This document shows positions 23,330-54,817 of a stretch of DNA of 64,000 bases, piece after piece. The notes beneath the pieces are model-generated. The model had not been told where the DNA came from, ran no database searches, and saw only the letters and a list, made by a program, of their open reading frames with translations. Both the position numbers and the translations under genes were made by a program. Source of the DNA: Adiantum capillus-veneris (Eukaryota; Streptophyta; Polypodiopsida; Polypodiales; Pteridaceae); assembly GCA_014529385.2 (NCBI GenBank), contig CM043945.1, positions 2,452,312 through 2,516,311 of the forward strand, read 5' to 3'. The first letter of the stretch is position 1, and each line of letters opens with the position of its first letter.

Positions 23330-23890
23330 TTTTTTTCTTGATGAGTATGACCCTTGCATCAAGGTCACCCTCTGGTCCAAAGCTTGGTAAAAAAATATTC
23401 TTCTAGCAGGTAGCTCGAAAAAAAATACACGGTTTTCTCCTATGCTACTGCTTTTGGAAACTTTTTTCAACTTTTTCCAATTCCGGGCTGTTTAACCTCC
23501 TTTCAAGAGTACACTCACCAAATTTCACAGTGTTTGGTCACATGGCTTAAGTTTAATCCCAATTTTAGAAATTTCTCACTCTGAAAGCTAGAATTTGACC
23601 TCACACTCAGACACTGAGTCCAAATTTAATTTTGATTTGATGGCTTGCTTTTTTGGGTGAAGAAGAACCTTTTTTCTAAGTGTTGTCACGTTTTGACTGC
23701 TGTAGCTTGTTGTTGGGAGAAAAATGTGAATTTTTTCTCTACTACTGCTTTTGGTAACTTTTTCCAATTTTGACTTGATAGGAGTGGTCCTTGCATCAAG
23801 GCCTACCATTGGACCAAATCTTAACCAAAAATTCCTTTTCTAGCAGGTAGCGAGGAGAAAAACGCAATTTTTTTCTGTCAACCGACAAAA
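23330..23890. repeat. Degenerate internal duplication in the LARD
   Basis: Blocks at about 23350-23480 and 23700-23870 share the elements CTTGCATCAAGG, TCTAGCAGGTAGC and a CTACTGCTTTTGG-AACTTTTT motif, plus runs of T. A weaker copy of the T-rich block lies near 22600-22690. The interior seems to have grown by local duplication. Confidence 0.6.
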
Positions 23891-24459
23891 TCACAGTTTT
23901 TCCCAGATTTCACTTTTCCACAGGTTTTTGCTATCGGTTTAGGTCTAATGTGTCACAAGAAATCAAAATCTCAACAAAAATTGAACTTTGTGGGTGAATT
24001 TTCCTCTTTCCTTACACTAAGAAGTCAACCTCTCAAGCAACTTTTTGTTCACTCTTTTTTTTTTGATTTTCACATGAAGCACACGATGACACAAAACTCA
24101 ACCAAAATGCGGATAAAAACTCATCCAGAGATGTATCTACTTACCCTTCCCCCAACACAAGAGAAAAAAACTCCCAAAACAACAACTACAAAACCTTTGA
24201 AATCTATGTTTTTCTTGCGCTTTTTCAGCCTAGTGCAAACTTCATTGCTCTAACAGCCCACAAAGCCACACACCAAGCTCTAAATCTGTTCTCAACACTT
24301 TACTCTATCTTCTAACTACTCTTATGGCAAGAAACTCACCACTAAAAACACAAAGACCAAGGGATGCCTCGATCTCTACTCCTATCCTACTCTATCTAAT
24401 TAGTCTATCTAAAGTAACTCTACCAATTTTTGTATGTGTGTCACACTAGTCTAGGTACA

Positions 24460-24480
24460 CATTCCTCGACAACGACGCCA
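24460..24480 (-). promoter_or_regulatory. LARD primer binding site, tRNA-Asp type
   Basis: The minus strand reads TGGCGTCGTTGTCGAGGAA one base inside the 5' LTR. It is close to the TGGCGCCGTTGCC-type site used by plant Athila/Tat gypsy elements, which suggests the autonomous partner is of that kind. Confidence 0.75.
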
Positions 24481-24481
24481 A

Positions 24482-24980
24482 TGTCTGGGGGGATTTTATA
24501 GTATCTGTCACATCTCATAAGAGACGGTCCCAAGACTAAAATGCCAATCGGGGAGCAAGTGACTTGACTAGGGTATGGAGGAACTCCAAGAGGTTTTCAA
24601 TCTCTTATTTGAACACAACACACTTTGTGGAAATAGTCCATGAACTCTCTAATTGCGAAAAACCTGATTTCTACCTCTTTGATCTTATCATACATCCACA
24701 TGCAAAATCAATAGTAAATCAACTCTGATCAACACTAAACACGGTAGGCACATTCCTTACTAGGTCAAGAACACTTTTGGACCATCAAACCTAAAGTTTT
24801 CACACTGGAGAAAATCACGTCAACAACAAAATTACAGGTCTTCCAATCTGATGCGGAACACCTAATAGGTGCTCCGAAGCGCTGGGAATCTAATGCAGCT
24901 GATGGAATTTCAAAAAGATGCTCAGATAGTGAGAAATGTCACTTGGAAGGTCGTGGGAGTCGACGCTCGGATAAGTTGTG
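24482..24980 (-). repeat. LARD 5' LTR (right copy), truncated
   Basis: It matches the first half of the left LTR, then diverges at about 24980 and is followed by unrelated sequence and a (TC)n tract. It is more diverged from its partner than the gypsy-1 LTRs are from each other, so the element is older. Confidence 0.82.
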
Positions 24981-25025
24981 TTTGTGTAGACTCTAGTCTA
25001 TTGTGCATTGAGTTAACCTCTTAGT

Positions 25026-25028
<3 letters not shown>

Positions 25029-25077
<49 letters not shown>
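25029..25077. repeat. (TC)n microsatellite
   Basis: About 24 uninterrupted units, followed by the 61-bp tandem duplication. Confidence 0.96.
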
Positions 25078-25081
<4 letters not shown>

Positions 25082-25101
25082 TAGCAATGAATGCTACATG
25101 C

Positions 25102-25223
25102 TTAATCCACCATTCCTTTAAGAGACCAACCTTGTAGAAGGATCCCTTGATTTTATACACCCTTAATCCACCATCCCTTTCAGAGACCAACCTTGTAGAA
25201 GGCTCCCTTGATTTTATGCACCA
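25102..25223. repeat. Tandem duplication, two 61-bp units
   Basis: Two copies start TTAATCCACCAT at 25102 and 25163, with a few differences. They follow directly on the (TC)n tract. Confidence 0.85.
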
Positions 25224-25489
25224 TTCTTGTCTCTTTGAATTTTAACTTAAAAGAGGTTTGAAAGCCCAACAAAAGTTTTGAAGGCTCGTCTCAACCCTTG
25301 TTTTACTTTATCTTGTACTGAAGTGGGAGTTTGTGCTCTTTACTTGCTTTATATTTGTGAATCACCTAGGCTCCTATTCATGTGACTATTTCAAAACAAA
25401 AGACTTGTAAAGTCTCCATTAGCATAATTGCTACTTGATAAGACCTTTTTGTCGAACAATTAATACTAGAAAGTCTTTGTTTTAAATGC

Positions 25490-25830
25490 AGTCTCAAAGA
25501 AATTGTGGCACATATTTCTAAACTACATAAAAGAGGTGTTTAAGAGAGTGGCCCTTTGAAGATGTCTCTCCTCAAACAAAACTATATTTAGGCATTCATA
25601 GAGAGAGAGAGAGAGAGAGAAGGGGGGAAAGGGGAAAAAGGGGGGGGGGGGGGGACTTGACAATGATAGAGGGCCAGCTTTATGGAGTTGACCACTGCTC
25701 CAAAAGGATTGTAGTAAGTTAATTCTCTCGACAAGAGAGACTTGGAATCTATACACTTGTTGTTACTCATTTAGATTCCTAGAAGTTCCAATAGCATCGG
25801 GGTTGTCAAGAGCTTTGTGGAAAAAGAAGG
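25490..25830. repeat. Diverged relative of the gypsy-1 LTR
   Basis: The order TTGACAA, GAGG-CC, ATGGAG, TCCAAAAGG, TTGTA, TCTC and CAAGAGAGAC matches that in the gypsy-1 LTRs (8056-8150), with many substitutions. It carries (GA)n and a poly-G run (25640-25654) close to the matching block. It is probably an old solo LTR of a related family, and its ends were not found. Confidence 0.5.
25600..25654. repeat. (GA)n followed by poly-G
   Basis: (GA)11, then G-rich runs and about 15 consecutive G (25640-25654). Confidence 0.93.
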
Positions 25831-27675
25831 AGGTGATTCGACTCATAGTACATTAGTTTTTTTCATATACATAGTTCATCATAACATTGCATAATCAAGC
25901 TTCACGGGTATGGAAGCTTGACATGAGAATAAAAAAATGGTAGATTGCTATGATATGAGTCTATCTACATCAAAATCTAATCATTGATGTGTCCCTAACT
26001 ATATAAATTGACCTACCTCCCGCTTGCACTCCAAGCTCCAAAAAGTTTTCATTTTGACTCTATTTTGAGGAAAGAGCCCACGTCCTATGGGGAAAGTGGA
26101 TGGAGGAGCTTACTTTCTCTACGAGCCAAAATGGGCGCGCCTTCTTTTGGACCCCATTCCCACCTCTTGCACACCAAATTCATTGTTGCTCAATGTAGGC
26201 CCTCTATGCCTTTTCCCCCCTTCTAGTCACCCAACTTCCTCTCTTCTAGACGCATTCAGAACCCCTTTTATTGCCTTTTTGATCTCGTAAAATCATAGTG
26301 GAATCCAAAATGAATTATGCGAACATATTTGACGATAGCATTACCATTCTAGTACTAAGAGATATGATCATCACTTTGCCCACTTCTCCCTCCTTTAGCT
26401 GATTCTTTCTTTAGCACACTCCAAGAGGCTTTCAAGACATTTAGATTCCATTTTGGTTCCATAAAACCCGTCAAATTCTAGAATAAATCCCTAGGCACCT
26501 TTGATGGTAGCATTATCCTGATGGTATTAGTAATCCATGTATGTACCTTTCTTTCCTCAATGTAATTCTTGAACCTTCGGTTGTTCTTAATTTCTCTCTC
26601 TAGAATGGACAATTGTAGCAAGAGAAAGTTAGTTCAGAAAATGAACAATTAAATGTAGTGACAATTTTTCTTTATGTGGGTCACATAGATACTACCAACC
26701 TTGGTAGTCAAATGATGATAGTTCCAACTTTGGCAAGCCATGCCAATGTCCAAGGTCAAGCTCAGGCCACTTAGGGGTGATGTTTTCATTAGCAAGGTAG
26801 ACTTCTTTCTAGTTTTTTATATTTAGGGTAACTTAATTTTTAATGGTATGATAGAAATACCTTATCGCATTGCTTGGGACGACCTAAGTTTTTCAAGAAA
26901 CAACAATGCAAGTGTAAGAAGTCCCAAAATTTAGAAGATGTTTTCCATGTTCAATCCATAGTTTTGTCTACCATTGATTTGGTGACAATTTTTCCATTTG
27001 GTAAGCATGAGTGCTTAAATAGAAGTGGATTACTTAAACCCTTAGTCGTTTCCCAGGGTCAATGAAAAGCAAATCTATAAGTAACAGTTGGATTGCCAAG
27101 AAACATATTGGGTCACAGTGCCAATCTTGTGATAGTTGACATACTCACTAAGATGCGAAGATTTCATTTTAAACATGTACGGATGCAAAACTTGATGACA
27201 TTGTTTATCGAAAATATTTGATTGGCTATATAAAATGCAAATTGGGAAGTTTTGATAGTTATACTTCATGAGCATTCTTTCATAGTAGTAGACAGAGATG
27301 AATGGTTTGATTGTTAGATTTCTCAACCATGCAAACAAAAAATAATTTCCAATCAAATGGGCATACAATTAGGGTTTCAAGACACACATTGAGCATTTGC
27401 CAGCAAGAAGTGACCCAACCATATGAGAACATAACTTGCCTCATCTAGAGCAAATGCTATGTATTTTATTGATATTGGGGGAAAAAATACAAAAATTATT
27501 TACACATTTGAAGGACACAACTGTTAACATTACATATGCGCTTGGTGATTAAATTCTTTCATTGCAATTCTTTATACATTCTTTTAACGTTTTTGGAAAC
27601 ATGAACAATGGTACTCCTCAATCATAAAGAAGCTTACAAAAGATTCCTCAAAGTATTAGTCTTTAGAGGATTATT

Positions 27676-27804
27676 GAAAAACTAATGGTGATACTTATAA
27701 GGCTAGGGTCTCGTATCAGCACAATGTGTAAGTGAAAATGGACTTATGAAAAACTAATGGTGATACTTATAAGGCTAGGGTCTCGTATCAGCACAATGTG
27801 TAAG
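27676..27804. repeat. Direct duplication, 57-bp unit at 72-bp period
   Basis: The unit starting GAAAAACTAATGG occurs at 27676 and 27748. Over 57 bases I see no mismatch, which suggests a recent local duplication. Confidence 0.9.
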
Positions 27805-27903
27805 ACATGATATTGAGTGAAGAGAAGACTTTGGTAGTGATAGATACTTGCTCGCATATAAATTCTGAGTATGAAGTGTAAATCATAAGGCAAGGTCAAG
27901 ACT

Positions 27904-27907
<4 letters not shown>

Positions 27908-27955
<48 letters not shown>
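27908..27955. repeat. (AG)24 microsatellite
   Basis: 48 uninterrupted bases. Confidence 0.96.
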
Positions 27956-27956
<1 letters not shown>

Positions 27957-28681
27957 ATAGAGGCACTCACAACTTTTGGGAGAGACTGTCATATACAGCA
28001 GCTAATCACTTACACATCTAGACACCAAATGATTTATATATCCTGCTATGGACAAATCTAACAATCTAACCTAGACGAACGCCACTTTTGCTGGAAGAAA
28101 ACCACAAATACATTCCTTTCATATAATTCAATTTCTTCGAAGAGGATTATTTTAATAATAAGGACCATCCTTCAAGGCCATTAATCATGGGTTATTCCAA
28201 AATTATAAGCAATAATCTCAAGTTTAAACCATACTCAAAACTCTATTATGAGCCTATGCTACATCATTCTGGCTAAGATTGGTGTAACAGCACTTCCATT
28301 TTGCACAAAAAAATATATCACATAATTCCATTGTTAGAAGTGAGACCATAGCAAGCTTTTGGAAAGATCATAATTAACGAGTGACTATACAACCAGCTGA
28401 CGTGGAAAGCTTTTCTACACACCCTTTCCTGGGCCTAAAATATCATAAGCAAAATTAAAATGGGAGCTACAACATCAGGACAACCAATAGCCTGAAGTAA
28501 CATGACAGCATGGATAGTTTACACATGTCCACCCCGGTATACAAGCTCAAGCTTGCTTGAGGCATTTAAATCTGAGGAGAAAAGCAGCAAACCGCATGAT
28601 ATGCCACAGTTGCATGCCAAGAGAGACGTTAGGGATTTCAATCTCCTTACTCCACAGGAGAAGCCAATCAAAGCTTAATAA

Positions 28682-49551
<20,870 letters not shown>

Positions 49552-49679
49552 TTATCACAATTCCTCTTGACTGCCTTCTGTAGCTTCTGCGAGTCCTTTA
49601 AGCCCACTAGTGATGATCGTCGTGCTTGGCCTGTTTCTACCGACAGGACGTCAAGGCCGTTTGAATCCCTGCAACGTCC

Positions 49680-50350
49680 AAAACTTAAAAGGCAAATTCT
49701 CCCTGTAATTTGTGGAGATTCCCAAAACCTTGTCTCCGTTTTGGGTGGATTGCTCTAGATTTTTTGTTTTTGACTGCTTAACACATAATTTCTCATGAAT
49801 TAGTTGACAGAAAAGGGCAATTATGTCTAAAAATAATGAAGCAATTCATCTCTAAAGCTTACATGACCAGCTCAAATTCTAGTTTTAGCATCTGACAATG
49901 ATCGACAATCAATCTTCTTATGAAAAGCTCCCAAAAAAATTGTCTTTGAAGATGAGAAATTTTGAAGGGCAAATTTTGACAAAATATGGGGGTATTTTGG
50001 GGATTTTTGTCAAAATATTGGGGGTATTTTGAAAAAAAATAAAATTTGAGGGATATTTTGGGAATTTCCACGATAATAGCCCTCTAATTTGTGGGAATTC
50101 TCAAAATACCCCTCAAATTTCAAAATTTCCCAAAATGCCCTTCAAATTTTTTTGCTTCATTATGTTTAGACATAATTACCTTTTTTTTGCCAAATAATTT
50201 GTGACAAATGACATGCTAAGCACACAAAAATGGATCTCACTTGTCAAAAAGGAATAAAGATTAGAAAATCTTGAACAATCCAACCAAAAAAGATACAAGG
50301 GGATTTTGGGAATTTTTGAAATTTGAGGAGTATTTTGGTAATTTTCCCTT
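49680..50350. mobile_element. Fold-back MITE-like inverted repeat upstream of helicase
   Basis: Left and right arms are complementary: for example GGCAATTATGTCTAAAAATAATGAAGCAA (about 49814-49842) pairs with the complement near 50150-50185. GGATTGCTCTAGATTTT (about 49747) pairs with sequence near 50270. The right tip reads as GGGAAAATTACCAAAA on the minus strand, in the style of MULE-type MITEs. No 9-base target duplication was found. It begins about 130 bases upstream of the helicase ATG. Confidence 0.65.
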
Positions 50351-50359
50351 GGAAATTAG

Positions 50360-50879
50360 ATCAATATTCTTTTCATCGAAATTGTTGTTATTTTCATTCC
50401 TTCAAATTAAATCAATCAATAATTGAATCAAAACATTACCCTAAACTTAATACTTCGTAATTTTATGGTGCTACATGTTCTTTGTGATCTCTTCTCCCAA
50501 GCCATGAAGAGTGTGCACATTAGACACTAAGTCAATGCGTGTTGCTTAAGTACATTAGGCACCAAGCAAATGAGCGTTGTGTAAGCCTTGAAAGACTCTA
50601 TAAAGGGACTTTTAATACCATTGCAACTTTGTTACCCTACTCATCAAGGGATGGGAAATTCACACTAGTTTATTTGCATGGGTCTCATGCATGGTGTTTT
50701 AAATTGAAACATTTGGTCATTTGTACATGTTGAGGCTTCCATTTAGATTTAGAAAGGTCGATGTTAGGCCTATCAAAGTATACACATAAAACTAATGTCT
50801 TGTCATCAAAGCTAAAATCATTGAGCAATAAGATTTGTTTTTTTGTGAGAGTGAGATCATTGGAGTTTGCCTTTACACT
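50360..50879. other. Intergenic stretch, nothing recognised
   Basis: AT-rich sequence between the fold-back element and the old copia LTR. A 64-codon ORF (50539-50733) has no recognised motif. Confidence 0.5.
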
Positions 50880-51132
50880 ATATTGATACTAGATTGAGAA
50901 GTTTTTTGGAAATAGGGTTGCAAGGAAAAAGCACACAGCTTGGAGAAGATGAAGAAGCTAAAGGCACACAAGAGAGAGTGTATTGCTTAGTGCACAATGA
51001 AAGATAAGTTAGCCCTAGAATGATGGGAGTATATACAATGCACGGGGAAAAAAACCTCCTAGTGAGGGAAAAAATGCTTAGACGGTCCTAAGTGTGTTCA
51101 CACCACATCACTACCACATGTGTATGGTAACA
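50880..51132 (-). repeat. Putative 3' LTR of the old copia (copia-C)
   Basis: On the minus strand a short purine tract (AAAGGGGA) is followed by TGTTACCATACACATG at 51132, the expected LTR start after the copia-C RNase H end. The far end near 50880 is a guess, since no second LTR is visible. Confidence 0.45.
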
Positions 51133-51311
51133 AATCCCCTTTAAGAGTGATGCAGTGGACAAGAGTTGGCACATAGTGTATAGGGAAGCGCCATGCCCTG
51201 AGTGCATGATCAATCCACACATGGAAGCAAGCCCAAAGCTTTGCGGAAAGCTTCGAACTTCGCACAAGGCATTGCCTTTGTGAACATACCTGCAAGGTTG
51301 TCCTGTGTCGG
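51133..51311 (-). pseudogene. copia-C RNase H C-terminus, downstream half
   Basis: The minus strand reads QDNLAGMFTKAMPCAKFEAF then RKALGLLPC and a stop. It joins in frame to the half at 56779-57060 when the younger copia and one GTCGG are removed, giving AYVPTQDNLAG, the standard end of copia pol. Confidence 0.85.
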
Positions 51312-51503
51312 TGTTGGGGTATAAAGCCCAATGTGGTCGCCCAGGTAAGTGGGCGGGCCGCCAGGTATGTACACATATTCTTTTGTTAAAACCTAATAAG
51401 AACTCACTATGCTCTATACATTACAACAGAGCGAGTTCACCGTATCGTCGTGCTCTTCTTCTCGCACTCTCTCTCGCGTCGCACTTCCGCTCGTACTCCT
51501 TCA
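51312..51503 (+). repeat. copia-B 5' LTR, 192 bp
   Basis: TGTTGGGGTATAAAG to CTCCTTCA. It is short for a copia LTR, and is followed by AC and the PBS. Confidence 0.95.
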
Positions 51504-51505
51504 AC

Positions 51506-51517
51506 TGGTATCAGAGC
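51506..51517 (+). promoter_or_regulatory. copia-B primer binding site (tRNA-iMet type)
   Basis: TGGTATCAGAGC two bases after the 5' LTR. Confidence 0.94.
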
Positions 51518-52590
51518 TCAGATCGAGGCTCAGGGCAGCATTGCAGGAAGCCAGAGTCACCTGCTCAGATTAGAGTGAGATTCGACAGGCGAAGACTCGG
51601 CCCCAAATCTTGTGGGAAGTCCCGATGGGCTCGGTGCTCTCAAAATTTCATTCTGAGGTCATCTCGGCCACCGTTCGACTTCGACAGAGTTCTGCGCATG
51701 CCATTTTTTACTACGTGGTCTCAGCGGCGGGTGCAGATCCGACTCTGCAAATTTGGGGTTTCGGCCTACGACTACAGGTGCTGAGGATATTTGCACTTTT
51801 AGAGTGTTGATTTGTGGCTGTCTACACATCGAAGGACGGCTCACAATTCTTGGAGGCGTGTCACATACGACACGGGCGCATCTACACACAGATTGTAGGC
51901 GACATCCACTAGTTCATCAGGTAGCTTGTGTTTGTTGCTTGATATTCCAGATTTCATCCTGACATTGCAGGTACTTCCACATGGGATGTATTGTCAGAGA
52001 TGATGTATGTCTGTTGAGGGTTTGCTGGCTGTGAGTCACGCAGCAAACAACCGCAGCAGCGGTTACAGCATACAGTGGGAAATTTGTGGGTGTATGACTT
52101 TGTGGGAAGTCTATGTACTGTCAGATTTAGTGTAGCCTTTGTTGAGGGTCGAGTGAGGTTTTATTGAGCTGGGGGATTCTCGAATGTTGAGATCCTTTCG
52201 GTGATACAGGTCTTGGAGCGATCCCTCGAGCACCCTTAGATAGGCAGCTAGGATGTATTGACTGTGAGTTAGACAGTTGGGATTGCATCTTTGCTTTACT
52301 GTCGTTGAGGCATTGTCGCAGTCTATGCTTACAGGACAGTGAGAGACAGTACAGGTGCAGGACAGGTTTACCTGCAGCTTACAGTGTTAGAGAGATAGTG
52401 TTTTTGATCTATTTTTGGCCTGTTTTTGAGTACACCAGAGCCATTTTACAAAGGAGACTTTGCCGAAATTTCTGCAGTATCTGAAGCTTTCTTGGTTCAT
52501 TTGATAGGTTGATATTGGTTCAGAGGTCAGTTTACAAGGGAAACTCTGCCGTTTTTTTCCCAGGAAAGTAAACTACTGTGAAGCGTAGCT
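51518..52590 (+). other. copia-B 5' leader
   Basis: About 1.07 kb between PBS and gag start without a long coding frame. Short ORFs here have no retroelement motif. This is long for a copia leader. Confidence 0.6.
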
Positions 52591-53500
52591 ATGGCTGGAT
52601 CACAGGATACTGCTCTTTACAATATCAAAAAGCCGGATGGAACCAATTTCCCATTGTGGAAGAAGCCGATTTGGCACGTGTTGGTACAAAAAGAAGCAGA
52701 TAAAACCTATAAAGCTCAAGGGGATAAAACCAGAAGATATGGACGAAGATGAATGGAGCGAAATGGATGAATTAACACTTTCTACCATTACGCTGACTTT
52801 GGCAAAAAGCGTTTACTTCAATGTAGCAGACGAGGTGTCGGCTTATGAAGCATGGACAAAGCTGAGTGATCTTTATGAGAAGCAGAGTGCAGCTTCACAG
52901 GTATACTGGCTTAAGAAGCTTGTTGACTTGAAGATGAAAGAAGGGACACCTATGTCCAATCATCTGAATGAATTCAACACCATCTACAGTCAGTTGTCAG
53001 CTCAAGGTGTCAAGTTTGATGAACCTGTTAGAGCTATGTTCCTGTTGATCACATTGCCGGAAAGTTGGGACACTTTTCGCACAGCTTTGAGTAATTCTGC
53101 ACCTCCAGATGGTTTGACCATAGCAGGTGTAGAAGGCAGTCTGCTTACTGAAGAAACCAACAGAAAGACAATGGACAAAGGCAAAGGAACAACCTTAGTT
53201 GTCAGGGGAAGGACCAAAGAAAAGGACAAAGGTGGAAAGAGGAATCAGTCTCGTAACAAGTCCTGCAGTGCTAAAGGCAAGAGTGACATAGAATGCTACC
53301 ATTGTGGCAAGAAGGGTCATATGAAAAGAGACTGTAGAGAATGGAAAGCAGAAAAAGGCAAAGAGAAAGTTGAAGACCATGGTGAGAAGAACAAGTCCTC
53401 AGTGAAGATTCAAAAAATAAATGTGACAAACATTGTTGTAGAGGATGACAGTCTAGTGTCAGGAGACATCTACTTCTTGAAGAATACAATGGACTCAGCT
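52591..53500 (+). pseudogene. copia-B gag with zinc knuckle
   Basis: The likely start is ATG at 52591 (MAGSQDTALYNIKKPDG, then NFPLWKK). The frame is lost near 52700, where an A-run (AAAACC) appears one base too long. Gag resumes in the frame seen at 52637-53608 with KLKGIKPEDMDEDEW, AYEAWTKLSDLYEKQSA, LKKLVDLKMKEGTPM and LNEFNTIYSQL (UBN2/Retrotran_gag-like). The CCHC knuckle CYHCGKKGHMKRDC is intact. Gag forms the particle and binds RNA. Confidence 0.88.
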
Positions 53501-54210
53501 CTTCTTACAGCATCTGATGGACATGCACTGAGTACTCAGACTAGATTATACACTCAGGGGCATCACTTCATGTGTCTCCAAACAAGGAGTGGTTTACCTC
53601 TTATGTGACCACTAAAGATCATGTTTGCCTAGGCAATGGGCATACATGTGAGATCTTAGGTGTTGGAGATGTTCAATTGAAGTTTCAGAATGGCTCTTCT
53701 TTCACACTGAAGAATGTGAGACATGTTCCCGCAATTACAAAGAGCTTGATCAGCACAAGTTTAGGAGGACTTTACATGATTTATGTATCAAATGTCTCTA
53801 AAAATGTAATCAATGTAACCGAGCAGCCGAACGTTTCTTTGTGGCATAGCCGGTTAGGACATATGTCCAAGAAGGGAATGGAAATCTTGTCTCATTCTGG
53901 TTATTTTCCTGGCTTTTCATTTAATGATTTTGAATTCTGTGAACATTGTCTGTATGGTAAGCAAACACAACAGCCACATAAGCATAGAAGCAGTAGAAGA
54001 GATACACAATTGGCACTTGTTCATAGTGATTTGTGTGGACCTATGCCTAACCTATCTCTAGGGGGAGCTTCTTACTTTATGACATATATAGATGATTACT
54101 CGAGGAAAGTATGGGTTTACTTTCTCAAGCACAAGGATGAAGCGTTTAGTGTTTTCAAAACGTTTGTGACACTTGTGGAGAATCAGAGTGGCAAGAAGCT
54201 TAAAATGCTT
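53500..54210 (+). pseudogene. copia-B protease and integrase N-terminal half
   Basis: The protease active site reads HSGAS where DSGAS is expected, after a TAG in place of the usual Trp, so it should be dead. FTSYVTTKDHVCLGNGHTCEI and a short GGLYMI segment follow; sequence between LISTS and GGLYM appears deleted. The GAG-pre-integrase zinc region (WHSRLGHMSKKG, then CEHCLYGKQ) and the first integrase Asp (LVHSDLCGPM) are clear. A one-base excess in an A-run near 54204 breaks the frame. Confidence 0.87.
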
Positions 54211-54811
54211 ACGCACTGACAATGGTGGAGAGTATGTTTCAAAGGCCTTTCAGGACTTTTGTGAGTCAAAAGGTATAAAACGTGAACTTACTGCTCCTTA
54301 CAATCCTCCTCAAAATGGTGTTGCTGAGAGGATGAATAGAACCATACAAGAGAAGGTCAGAAGTATGTTGTCTAATGCACAACTGCCAAATGGGTTTTGG
54401 GTTGAAGCTGTATCAACAGTTGTTCATCTTATAAATAGATCTCCTAGCAAGGTTTTGCAAAAGGATTCAGTGGTGGCAGAGATGGTATGGTTAGGCAAAA
54501 TGCCCTCATACAAGCATCTCAGAGTCTTTGGTTGTGAGGCATATACTCATATTCCAAAGGAATTTGGGAACAAACTTGAGCCAAAGAGTAGAAAGTGCAT
54601 CTTTCTAGGCTATGGTAATTCTGGTGGGATGGGGTACAGACTTTGGGATCCCGAATCCAGAAAGGTTATCCGCAGCAATGATGTTTACTTTAATGAAGAC
54701 AAATATCATTCTAAACCAGAGAGAATTGAGGAGATTAGAAGATTTGTCTTCCAAGAAGATGGACCTGCACGTGCAAGACAAAATGTCAGGGCTCAAGAGG
54801 AGCAAGGATAG
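54190..54811 (+). pseudogene. copia-B integrase C-terminal half
   Basis: LRTDNGGEYVSKAF gives the second Asp, and PPQNGVAERMNRTIQEKVRSM gives the catalytic Glu. LRVFGCEAYTHIPKE and KCIFLGYGNSGGMGYRLWD follow. An in-frame TAG at 54809-54811, within a GGATAGGATAG repeat, separates it from RT in the same frame. Confidence 0.9.
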
Positions 54812-54817
54812 GATAGA

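Larger units (their letters stand above)
20105..24980 (-). mobile_element. Non-coding LTR element (LARD-like), 5' LTR truncated
   Basis: Direct repeats at 20105-21072 and 24482-about 24980 bound a 3.4 kb interior. The minus strand shows a PBS next to the right repeat and a strong PPT next to the left one, so the right repeat is the 5' LTR. The interior has no gag or pol homology that I recognise, only short ORFs and degenerate internal repeats. This is the layout of a large non-autonomous retrotransposon derivative. The 5' LTR lost its outer part near 24980, so no target duplication can be checked there. Confidence 0.8.
24981..28681. other. Intergenic stretch with old repeats, no gene recognised
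   Basis: It contains (TC)n at 25029-25077, a tandem duplication at 25102-25223, a diverged LTR-like block (about 25490-25830), (GA)n plus poly-G (25600-25654), a 72-base period duplication at 27676-27804 and (GA)n at 27908-27955. The part just below 28682 should hold the 3' UTR of the helicase gene. ORFs elsewhere have no recognisable motif. Confidence 0.5.

Noticed and set aside
27700-27800. Primer binding site in the 27676-27804 duplication (GTATCAGCAC)
   Set aside because: It matches only part of the initiator-Met site, and no LTR edge or coding remnant lies beside it.
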